A stretch of DNA of 64,000 bases from Ulota crispa (Eukaryota; Streptophyta; Bryopsida; Orthotrichales; Orthotrichaceae): contig OY987250.1 in the NCBI GenBank assembly GCA_963920765.1, positions 4,526,001-4,590,000 of the forward strand, given 5' to 3'. A program made the position numbers and the translations under genes. The stretch's first letter is position 1. Each line of letters starts with the position of its first letter. Below are positions 47,385 through 59,300 of the stretch, piece after piece. A model generated the notes under the pieces. It made no database searches, had not been told where the DNA came from, and saw only the letters and a program-made list of their open reading frames with translations.

Positions 47385-50300
47385 CTCTCAGGGTACACAG
47401 ACTTGCACCCCAGTAATGCTCGCAAGTAAGGAAAAATTGGCTAAAATTGAAATGAATGAATGATTTGCACATTTTCATCCAATAAGGTTGCTTCGTTAGA
47501 GTCAATCTTTGTAAGAGCAACAAATGAATAAGATCACAACCCCATTCCCCTTTTGTTCAAAAGCATGTATTATGAGCTTGGTTAAGGTCAAGTGCTTGCA
47601 TATGGTCAACGTTTTCTTTTCATCAATTCTCAATTTGACTCCTTAGTTAGAAAGGTGTTTGGTTAGTGTACCAAAAATATGGGTGGGAAAGTACCTCCAA
47701 AGTTGCAACCATTAGAATTAGGGAAAGTAACACAAATGAAGGGTTTGTTTATGATCAATGCTTGGATAAGGTCAACACTTTCTACAAGCTCAAAGTGTTG
47801 ACGCTAACCAAGCACCAATGTAGAGGGTTTCAAATATGGTTTCCACCCCAATTGCATTCACGTGAACGATCCAGCCAAGTCACATGGTGAACATGCCCTA
47901 ACAACCTCCTAGAGGTTGTCACTGCATATTCACCAGTGAATGACCACAAATTCACAACCATTTGTTCACTGATTATTTTAGATATTTGAAACCCCTAATA
48001 TAAGCTACTTTTATCCAAAATTTGACAAACATGATGTTTGAGTAAAAAGGAATGTAGCTATTTCATTCACTATTTCTCACAAATTTCTCAGTGCATTGAT
48101 CGCCATAGACAATCTGTGGTAAGAATTAGGTGAAAATTCGCCAGAGAAAAGAACCCTGCCTGCAGCTTCTCCCACGTCAGCACCGTAGACCCGATCAGCT
48201 TGGACTGGTTCAGCGTGGCTAGGCAGCCTTCCTCTCGGCACCGCAGCTCCAGCGCCACCCCGCCCGTCGCTACCTCGCAATGCAGGTGCCATAGCTTCTG
48301 CCACTGCGGGTTGGCTGTGAACGGCACCACGGGCGTGTCTAGTTTCAGCAGCTTGTGTGCGTTCAAAGCGCGTAAGCGTACGAACAAGTTGGTCTTAGAC
48401 TCCTTCGTTAAGTTCACCACGTTCGTTGCGCTTTTGATGAGTATGCACACCTGCATGTAAATGTAAGCACCCCTTAGCCATGGCCGCAACAATAATTAAT
48501 CATATATCACTACAAGAAAAACTGTCCAAATTGATCATGTGCCCAAAATGACACAAAAATGACGTTTGCAGTGACAAAAAAATGTCCAAATCAACACAAG
48601 AAAATATTCAAATTGACACTAAGTATCCCCTTGTAATATATTTTATTAAAATCACAGTGATCTTTATAATATCACATCTCCAATCTTTGTGATATCATAC
48701 ATCACAAGGCCCTCTGTAAAATCACATTTTGACCTTTATAATATTGTATTTCCAATCTATGTGATATTATAAATACAATCACATTGACTTTTGTAATATC
48801 ACATTTCCACCTTTTGTGATACCACATATTTAAATAAAATTGGAGGCTTAATAAAATTTATACTTTGCATTCTATTTAATATATGAAAATCATAATAAAT
48901 TCTAATGCTGAATGCATGACGTAGCAAAGTAGCAACCAGCAAGTGCCAACCGCTAGCATGATACCAAAACTCCAACATAAGCACAATTGATTGCACCACA
49001 ACGTAATGCCCGCTCTCTAATTTTCTCAATTATCCCATATTTGCAGGCTAACTATAAGGTACCCACTCTTGGGATGAACCTCACAATGGCCTTGCCAAAG
49101 TTTAGAGATGGCTAGTGTCTTGCCTTGGAGGTAAGTCACAAGCAATCTTCAACCAAATGTGGAATAACTCAGAAACAATCTTTAAACGAGGATTGCAACC
49201 CACCAGTAATTTGTAGCGACATCTCCAAATGTAAAGATATGTGCATATGAGAGCAGCTTTAGAGCGTGGGCACAAAAAGTCTGTTTTAATTTTTGGAATC
49301 GAATTTTCTCAGCAACAATGAATGGACCAGTGTGCGGGGATAAATTTTAGCTTCAACAGCAGAAACCCAGCATATCTCAATTTCAACCGGATTTTCACTA
49401 GCATGCACTGGTGCACCTGTTATTCCTTGAAAAATTCTTCACTTTAATTGTAATATATTATAATTAGGGTTCTTGAAAAAAATTAGCTGGTTTTTTTTCA
49501 AATAGTTTCAAGTTTCAACTAGTTTGTTTTTGCAATTTCAACTAGCTAACAATACACTAATCACCTGGTCCTCCCCAAACATTGAAATGGACTAGTTCAT
49601 GCCTTCATGGTTGTTAATTCGGATAAGATTAGACCGTTGGACAAGACAAGCAGATTGGTGGTGTGAATAACACAAGCAGACATGTCCGTCCAATGTCACC
49701 TTTTAGGATTTTTCATCTAAAAAAAGAATCAAATGACAAATTTTTATCAAGCCTTCAAATCTGTGTTTTGACCTCATGTTGGCACTTGACAACCATGTTT
49801 ACTAAAAGTCTATAACTAGCATGTACATTGTAAGTTTTTTGTACCATTTTTTGAAGTCAACTATGAGTTAACTTCATCAAACAAACAAGAGCTCAACCTG
49901 ATTTGGAGGTATGAGGCAAATGGACAATTTGTCCAATGTGACAACCATGAAGTTAGTGATCCCAAATATGATTTCCTTTTTTAGCTTAAGTGACTAAAAA
50001 CTTTGCTAAAAAGCTAAATTTTCGAATTCAACATTGCAAAGTTCAAAAGAAATTTAGCTGCATAAGTATTTTGGTAACAATCCTGTGAAAATTAGCCATT
50101 TTAAAGATCGCTGTCATACCATGGACTGGTTTTGTAGAGAAAAGGAGAGTGGAGTTCTCACTGTGTCCTTTGCAGAGAGTTATCTGAGGAAACGAGCTGA
50201 TGGATGGGCTCAACTTACTTGGACGACGCGTCGGGGGACGAGAAGGGGGAACTTGAGGTGGATGTCGGGGACGCAGTAGTCGAAGGAGAGCGCCACGGGG

Positions 50301-53300
50301 ACGCAGGCCAGGATGGACTGCCCGTCGTGGCCGTGGTCGTGGGGCGGGGCGGGCAGGTTCACGGGCTTGGATCCCCGGTACATGGACCCCGCGCGTTCGT
50401 AGGGGTGGCCGAACGTGCTCTCCCAGAGGCGCGTGGTGTCCTCAAAGCTGTGGCCCAGCTTGGTGTACGGCCCCCGCTCCATGCTGTCGTCATGGTCCAC
50501 CACGCACCCCAGCAGCGCTTTGGTGTCTCTTGCGTACGCGACTGGCGACACCTGGTCCACCCTAACCCCACCCACCTCGCAGAGACTGAGAGAGACACTC
50601 TGGCATTATTTACCACTACCCCTGTCTCTCGTCCCTTGCTGCACTCACATACATGGCTCTTAGAGCATCTCCACCGGTCCAGACTGGCTCAAAGTTTTCC
50701 ATCTGCTTTGGCTGAGGCCTGAAGGCTCTCAATCTCCACTCATGCTCTTTGAAAAGGTGGCCTTACACTAAAACTCACCTCATAATAAGCAGTTGATCAC
50801 TTATTTAGGTAAGTAGAGAATAAAGCTCACAAAATTTAAGGTGAATAGTGCACAAATAGTGGCTTGGAGAGTGGCTTGCTAGACTCATCAAATAAGAGAG
50901 TTTGAGCGGGGCCTGAGAGGGGCCTAGCTACTTTTCATTCACTTTGAGTGCGCCACAGCCACCAGTGGAAATGCTCTTAACCCCTGAGCGCCCCAGCACC
51001 CCAAATCTAGCCTTTCCATATTCACCAATGTGTTGTCTTTGATCGATATAATCTTTTGATTAGTGCAATGAAAACTTATCATATTTTTCATACATTTGCG
51101 GACCCTACGCCTTGTGCAATATCAATGGTTGACTCTTCTAGATGTTGTTTTTGAACTTGCGGTGCCATATTGTTTGCAATGAGGTCCAATGATGCATGAA
51201 TTTGGGTTGAGCGCTTAGGGGTAAAATAGTGCCGAAGTTTCAAGGCTTCCTTACCTCCTCTCCAGCCCTCTCTCTACGCTTGGAGAGCATCTGTCATACA
51301 AGTATGCAACCCTCTGCACTTGAGAGTTCTAAAAGTCCAGGTTTTAGAGCCCCCATAGAGCATCCGCAATACGACACTCTTGCGGATGAGAGTACTAAAC
51401 ACCATATTAGGTAAATTGGGAAAACAATACATTTTGGGACTGTCGCTATTTCTACCATTGTGTATATATTAGCATATCACAAAAAAAACAAGCTTGCATT
51501 TTCTTATACAATAGCAAAGTCTCAATGATTGCCTCCAAGAACTTCAATAATTACAACTTTTGAGCAATAATTATGCCTACAACCTACACTGATGTAAAAT
51601 TAAGGTGGAGTACAAAATGGTCACTCCGTTTTTCCCAATTTACCTAATATGCTTTTAGTCTAGAGCTTGTAAAGCACCCACAATGTGTTTCTATGCACTT
51701 GAGCTCTATGGTAAACTTTTTGACACAGTGTGTCCCTTTGCTATTGAGCTTTAAGCAAATTGATGGTGAACGATTTTGGACTTATGCTTATAGCTTTTGC
51801 ATACAAAACAATCAGATGTTCCTTTTGGATCCTTCATCTACATTGAGAAGAGATTTGTCTATATGTGACTAATAAATTAGACCGTGCTAACAGATCACCA
51901 TGATTTTCAAGGAAAATTGCTTGGTTATAGATGATCCAACCTCATTTTGTAATACGTGAACACATTAGAAGAACGTGCATAAATGGCTGGTTTACAACAA
52001 TGGTAAATATTCAAGTCATTTAGGACACATTTTTCTTGTAGTGGTGGGGATAGAGGAGCAAAGATTACCTGATGAGCGTGCCATATTACGTCAATATCGT
52101 AGGTGGGAACACACATGATCGTGCCCCGGGATTTGTACACAATGTGCAGAAAGCATTTGTATCTTTCCACGGCAGCTTGCAGGAAAGCTTCCTCCCACAT
52201 ATAAGGTTGAGACACCTGCATCCAGCAAAATGAAACGGGAACAATCAGGATTGACAAGTAACCTACAACCCTCCAAATATGGAATGTTTTTTGTGCAATT
52301 GCAAAATCCATACGAATCAAAATGGAACCAGTTGCACAATTTTCAATTAAGAATCGTGAAAAATTAGTTGTAGATTTCTATGGTGAATGGTTGTAGGAGG
52401 CTAGGAGCAAAACTTGGGTTTGAGTGACTCATACATCAATTTGATGTAACATCATATTCATTAAATTGGGAAAACCAGATTCCCAAGTTGTCTTCACCAT
52501 AAACCTGGAACTTGATTTAAGTTGGTCAGCTTGAACCTAACCCGTGAAGGTTTGAGCCATTTTTTTTGTGAAAGTCATAGAAAATTGCCACTTTTGGGGG
52601 AATGAGTACAAAGGTAGGAAATAAACAAATTTTTGGAAATCCAACCGTAGGATCTTGTTCTAGACTATGGGAAGTATTTAAGGGAAAAAAATCAGCTCAT
52701 TTTAGATGTAGAGGAGTGAGATATTGACATTTGAAGTTCAAAAAAAAGTTTTTTCTCTGCTGCCCAAAAATTTCAGAAATCTTTTACCTCTCCTATATCA
52801 AAAAAATTGCTCTACGCAAAGTGAAGGTTTATTTTTTCCATGTATAAGACAAAGTTAGGTATGTGTGGGAGAATTTTCAAATGAATTGGAGGTGTGGATC
52901 ATACTTTGTAAAATCTTGCAATGCCTTTAGGTCATGAAATTTCCATTTACATTGGGCAAAATTGGAGTCCTTTATGAAAAATTCAGAAATCTCAACTTCT
53001 TTAATCCAAATGGTGAAAACCAAGGAATCTTGGTCTACTACAACTAAGAAAAAAAATCAAAAAAAAATTTAAAGCACCAAAGTTTAGAAGGAGCAAAAGG
53101 AATGAAGGTTTGGGAGTCCCATACCTACCCGTAAACCAAAACTTCTCACTCATCTATCAAAATTGAATGATTCAAAGCTTCCCACGTATACAAAAATCTT
53201 AGGAACCAATTTCAGATTTTTATTTTTTTTAAATGCAAATTTTTTAAGAAGTTTTTTGGGCTGCCTAGATTGCCCTCCCTCCCTTGTTTTTCAGAAATTA

Positions 53301-56300
53301 ATGCATAAGTTCTTCAATAAGTGTTAGAATGAAGAAAATTAGATGTGCAAGTACATCTTTGAATTCCCCACCATCTACAAAAATTTCAACAAATTATGAA
53401 AACTATTTTAATCAAAAGTACATGCCCGAGGCCCATTTGTCCCCCAAGGGGACAGTTGGTTTGGGGACAGTTGGTCCTTTAGTGGTTAATGGCTTAATGT
53501 CCAAAATGTTCACAAATTCCCAATTTAATGAATATGGTGTACAGTACACCAAATAAAGATACTCATAAATCCACAATGTTCTACAAGGAAGGCATTGAAG
53601 TAAAAAAAATTAAAAAATATTATGCCCTTTCAAAGATGCAATGTTTAACTAAATTTGGATCGTCCAACATAGTAATCTCAACAAGTAAAGTTTAAAAATA
53701 TTTTTGTAAAATATTGGGAGATCTCTTGGTGTTACAACAAAACATCAAGAGGTTTTTGATGTTTTGCTTGAATATTAGGAGATCTTTCAATATTTCGAGT
53801 AGTCCATGGTCATATGAAAAGTCCTTAAAGTCCAAAAATTGGATGATAAGCCATAAATAGATCAATGCAGGATAGAGCTACATACAAGTTCCTTTATAGA
53901 CAAAAGACAACCTTGGAAGCAACCAATTAATTTGTGAGTGCCCAATGTAAGATACACGTATGACGTATCCATTACCATTCATAACAATTTTGCCCTCACA
54001 TACCTACATCTAGGTTTTAAAATGTACACCACCAACACAAAGAGTGGAGTTTAGTTACATTTATGAGCATCAAAACATAAAATTAGTGCTCTCAAAGTTA
54101 AACTCAATTACCAAAACTTCTACTAAATTTTTTTCTATTACTACAGAAAATGAATAACCCCACTGGGAAGTTTGAACTATCAGAACATGTAGCAGTAGTG
54201 TTCTTAACAAAATGAGCTGTTTATGAAAATCACATATGGGACATTGGGACCACAATCTACCAAATAATCTACCAAATAATACACCAAATAATCTACCAAA
54301 TAATCTACCAAATAATCTACCAAATAATCTATCAAATAATCTACCAAATAATCTACCAAATAATCTACCGTCAGTATTCTCAAACAAGGGCAAAATCTAG
54401 CAAACCCTTTTCTAGGGAATGCATGTTGCTTCAAAGGTTGCACAAATTGTGAAAATTGTGAAAATCTCAATGTTAAATACAAACAAAAATCACACTGAGC
54501 TATTTGTAAAAACCACTTTGTAAACCATTGTCTAGAATGTCAAGTTTGTTAAACTGACAATATTCATGTGTCAAAAATAGTGATATACATTATCACAAAG
54601 GTCAAATGCCATTTTTGAACAAGGAATAATACAGATTTTGGGTTTAGGCCGTGCTACTTGAACCGCGCCAAAGTCATGGCATACAGCACTCTTTTAATGT
54701 CACTAGCGTTTCAGTGCGTAGTACCGGTGTGGGAAGCACGGTACCTGATAGTAAAAGGAGCTTTGCCGGGAGAGGACAGCAACGATGTTCGCCATGGCTG
54801 GATCTGGCTCAGCCTCCGGAGGAAATGCGGAGCGGGCGTCCTCCTGCGGGCCTCCCCATTCGATCAGCGTCACGTCAAACGGCTCCTCCGGGTAGCGCTC
54901 CGTCCACAGCTGCCTGCACCGCTCCCGCGCGGTTGCTTCACTGGCGGAGTCCGGCAGAAGCGGCGCATCGATCATACGCCCGAACTTGGCTTTGCAGAAC
55001 CCTCTGTACGCCACCTGTGCAGGAGCAGCAGATCAGCAGGGTCCAGGCCTCCAGGGCATAAGGTAGGAGGCTCATAAACCGACCATCTAAGGGCTGAAAT
55101 TCAATTTTGGAGAGGTGGAGCTTCTTGAAATATTTTTCAGTAATTTCAAGAAGAATTGACATCTAACCCAAGTTGTATCATATTTTTTGAAATTTTGTGA
55201 AATTAGTTATGAAAATTTAAAAGTTGAAGTGGCATAGGACTCTAAAATTGCCCAACTCCTGAAATGTACACATTTTGTATAATTGGAAATCTTTAAAAAT
55301 AACATGTACAGGAGAAGTACATTTTGGAGGGTGAGCAGTTTTAGAACTTGGACGGTTTATGAGCCTCCTACCTTACTAACCCAACCGTACATTTCAAAAA
55401 ACTGACTGAATTGTAATTCCTGCTAAATATGTTTAAAACAATAAACTTTGTTAATTTTGGCGCAGTTTAGGTCAAGCTTTCGAACCCAGTATCTATATTC
55501 GTCCTGGTTTGTGAACTAAAATTAAACGTTTATGAAGATTATGTCAGTATTTTTGAAGCATGAATGCCATCAATTTAAAAATTTAAAAAATTTGACGTTT
55601 TGAACTTAAGTTATGATATAAGGTAGCAACACCCATAAGCGTGAGTTTAAGCGTTATAGGATATGTACCCACATTGAACAAGCTTGAAAATAATATTGCT
55701 AGATTAGCCAGAAGGAATGAAAAATAAATATTGGCATCGATTTCAAAGTTCCAATTGTAAGCATTTGTTCACAACTATTTTTCAAAGTCCAAAAACACCA
55801 AAAATGCATAGTTGTGAGTAGGAGATGCTAAGAACAACAGGATGGGGCACTCAAAATCATCATGCAAGTCACCTGCAACCATCACTTAAGTACCCATACC
55901 TAGTTGTTTTTAATAAGTATATATTGCTGACAGCCTCTACTAGGCGTAGGTCACGCTTATGGATACAGTCACGATTAGGGGTGTTGTTACCTTAGGTGAT
56001 GTTTTTAGATTTTGTATTTGAGATAAAACATCATGGAAGGGGTTTGTTGTATTTAGCCACATTTGGGATCAATTGATTTGGATGTTCTCTTTAGAAGTTA
56101 CAACATGTCAATTTCTAAGGGTGTCTTTCAATGTGAGGGGGTGGCTAGTGGAGCTAAGTCACCTCACCAATAGTCAATCGGATAGGATTCCAAAAAAAAT
56201 GGAACTTCCATCCAATCAATTATTGGTGAGCTACAATGGCCTTCATCAATCAAGCTCTTCACATGGAAGGAGGCCCTAATGTGGAAGGAGGCCCAAAGGG

Positions 56301-59300
56301 GTAGTGTTCAAAATTTGCTCTTGCTTTGAGTGTGTCCTTGATCACCAATTCACCATATTTGGGAAAATTGCTAGCTCTAAATATGAATTTATTTTTTGTG
56401 ATACTTGATGTCAAGTTTATCATTATTTTATAGCTTTTTCAATTCATTCAAATGAGAAGTTAGTTTATGATTTTTGGTATTCACAAGAAAATGACAAACA
56501 TGCCAAGCGTAACCCCTGCATTTTGTATGATGATTTGCATTCAACTTGAAACTTGGTCATTAATAATCCAAAAAGGGGTATATTGTTTCAACTTATAGAA
56601 TATGATGTTCTTGTGTTTGAAGGTGTGTATTGGAGTTTTTTTCAATGTACCTATGATGCATATTTAAAAGCAATTTTGATCCTTCGCATTCCAACCTTAG
56701 ATTTATGCAATAAAAGTCAAAGCAATAATGAATCACTCTAAATAATTTGTAACTTCTACTTTTGCTAAACAAAAACTACTAAATGGAAGATATTTTGCTA
56801 GTGTGCAACTTCTTTGTGTGCAACCTAAATTGGCATTTAGAAGGATGGAATGCAAAACTTTATGTTGTGCATGGAAGTTAATTTGTGTATGTACATTCAA
56901 AGTTGAAATTATAGTAGTCATTCTTCTTATATTGATATCAGTTTTCACAACAATGTTTAGATTTTTTGGAAATTTTTAATAGTTTTTAAGAATTTTGGAT
57001 GCCATGCTAGAAAATGATCCAAAAACTTCTAAGAGGTGTGCTTTTTATCTGTCTTACAAAACCTCAAGAATTGTCTAACTTGTCCCATTACAATCATGTT
57101 CCAGTAGGGTGTAATATTTGAAGGAATCAACTAAGACAGTTTGGTTCATGCAATCATGCTTGCAATATTTAAAAAAGAACTTTTTTGATAAGTATGGAGG
57201 GGTGAACAAAATCAAGTACTTTTATCGTGGTTAACAAACTAGTTCATACTTATTTTTTTTTGTAATGAAATATCTTATACTAGCATAAAAAAAGCAATAA
57301 ATCATGTTGTGTTGTAATGTGAAAGTTACTCTGCAAAGAGGGGAAGTGAATCAAGAATGTATTGAAATATGGTGTATGATTTTAGGGTATTAAAAGAAAC
57401 CCTACATGATTAAATGTTATTCTTGAGGATCGAAGAAATGTTGCAACTTAGCTATGAGATTAAAAGGAAAATGTTAATTTTGACAAACAAGTATTACATA
57501 ATAACCTCATTGTGAGTAGTGATATTTTAGCGTGTCATGTGGAATAGGTATTGGCAAAGCAAACTAACCCCTAAACGTCAGGGGGCATAGTAGATACGTT
57601 GTCGTATACTTGGCATTTGCTACCAATAAGAAATTTTAACTTGGGATCTCAAATAGCTCACTAGAACCGCGTTTATCTATATTCCAACTTCTTTGTTGAT
57701 CTCAAATGTAGTAGAGGTGTGAATCCATTCCAAATACAAGAAAAATATCTTGTATTGTACTGGTCGCAAAGGGCCTTTTTGACGTTTGAGGGCTAAGTTA
57801 CAAGGATTAACCATACTTAAGGAACCTACAAACTTGCACAAATTTGCAATTTTGCATTAATTTAATGCTTAGGGACCTTGAAGTTTTAATATAGGGTGAA
57901 TGCAAGAAACACTTGTACTATTTTTTGTCCCCTTCACCTCTTGCAGGTGCTTTTTGGCTTGTAACTTTTGCTCAAAAAGTTCTTTTGAGCTGAAAATTTC
58001 AGAGGAAGGTATATGTCATTGTTACAGACCTTCCATAATTTTTGTGGTTTTTTTAAATTATTTTACTATTTTTAAATAGCCCCCAAATAGGTATCTACCT
58101 TGGCCATTTGGGGGTTTTAGTACTATTTTGGGTCCAAAAAAGCAAATCTCATGCCACAAATTTGGGAAGTTGTTTATCATAGAGCCTTACATGGATTTGT
58201 AGAAGGGTTTTAGGAAATTGTGAATTCTCTACCTACTTCCACATGCTCTCAAAGTGGGCATCCTTTGGTCAATGATTGGAGAAAGAAAACAAACTTCTCC
58301 AAAAAAACAATTCCATCAATACAAGCATCTTGAATAGAGCAAAAATGGCCATTTTTATTTTTATTTTTTTGAATGCTTTTACTATTTTCTAAAAAGCAAA
58401 AAGGAAATTGTCTTTTTGTGGGTAACTTCTATCCCTCTATTTTTGAGCATAATTTTTAGAATAAATTTTTTCTAGGTCTAAATATTCATGAGTATGCTAT
58501 TTTAAGTGGTTTACAACTTATCAATATTTTATTTTATTTTTAAAAAAATTCAAAACCTCATAGTACTACCTAATACTACAAGTTTTAAGGGTGTTTGAGA
58601 CAAAACTGTGACTGAGTGTTTCTTGCAACTGCATAGCAATTTATGTAGTGACCTAGCTTGCTTTACTTTGACTTGACATAGCTTAATTATTCACATCAAT
58701 TTGGGCCGTTTGATTGTCTTGAGATCTCAAAATATCCACAAGAAGTATAGAGCTCTTTCCACTTGTGGCAACAACTTGATGCTAATGTGCACAATATGAA
58801 GACCTATTGTCAAAATTTTAGTGCAAAATGTCATATTCATTAAATTGGAAAAACTAGATTCTCAAATTGTACTTTGGCTTAAACCCAGCGTTTTTCCTTT
58901 GGCATTTAAACACCAAATCTAAAGGTATCAAATTTGATCTAAGTCACTAAGATATTTTCCCTCGCAAATTCCTCGGGCATGTGTATCAAAAAAAGTTACT
59001 TAAACCTAGAGCTCAGTATAAGGTGATCACCTTAAACCTAGTTTAATCTCAACATTGGGGTTTGGTCCCAAATTAACGAATATGGCGTTTTAACTAGTCA
59101 CATTACGGTATCAAGCTCTTCGTTACAAATCACAACTTCACTCAACATCAAATATTTTGTGCTTTTGAGACTTGAGGTTTTGCATTCAGAATACGGATTT
59201 TAGACGTCTTACAGCAACCCACCGTCTTTCCAACTACCGTTCTAATGAACTTACTCTCCCTACTAAGATCTCCGCAAGCTTGATATTTACTATGCAAATG

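Noticed and set aside
54257..54369. CRISPR-like array
   Set aside because: Units are contiguous 12-mers without spacers, in a eukaryotic intron.
54070..54482. LFGR/YLVD repeat proteins
   Set aside because: Translations of the 12-bp minisatellite.
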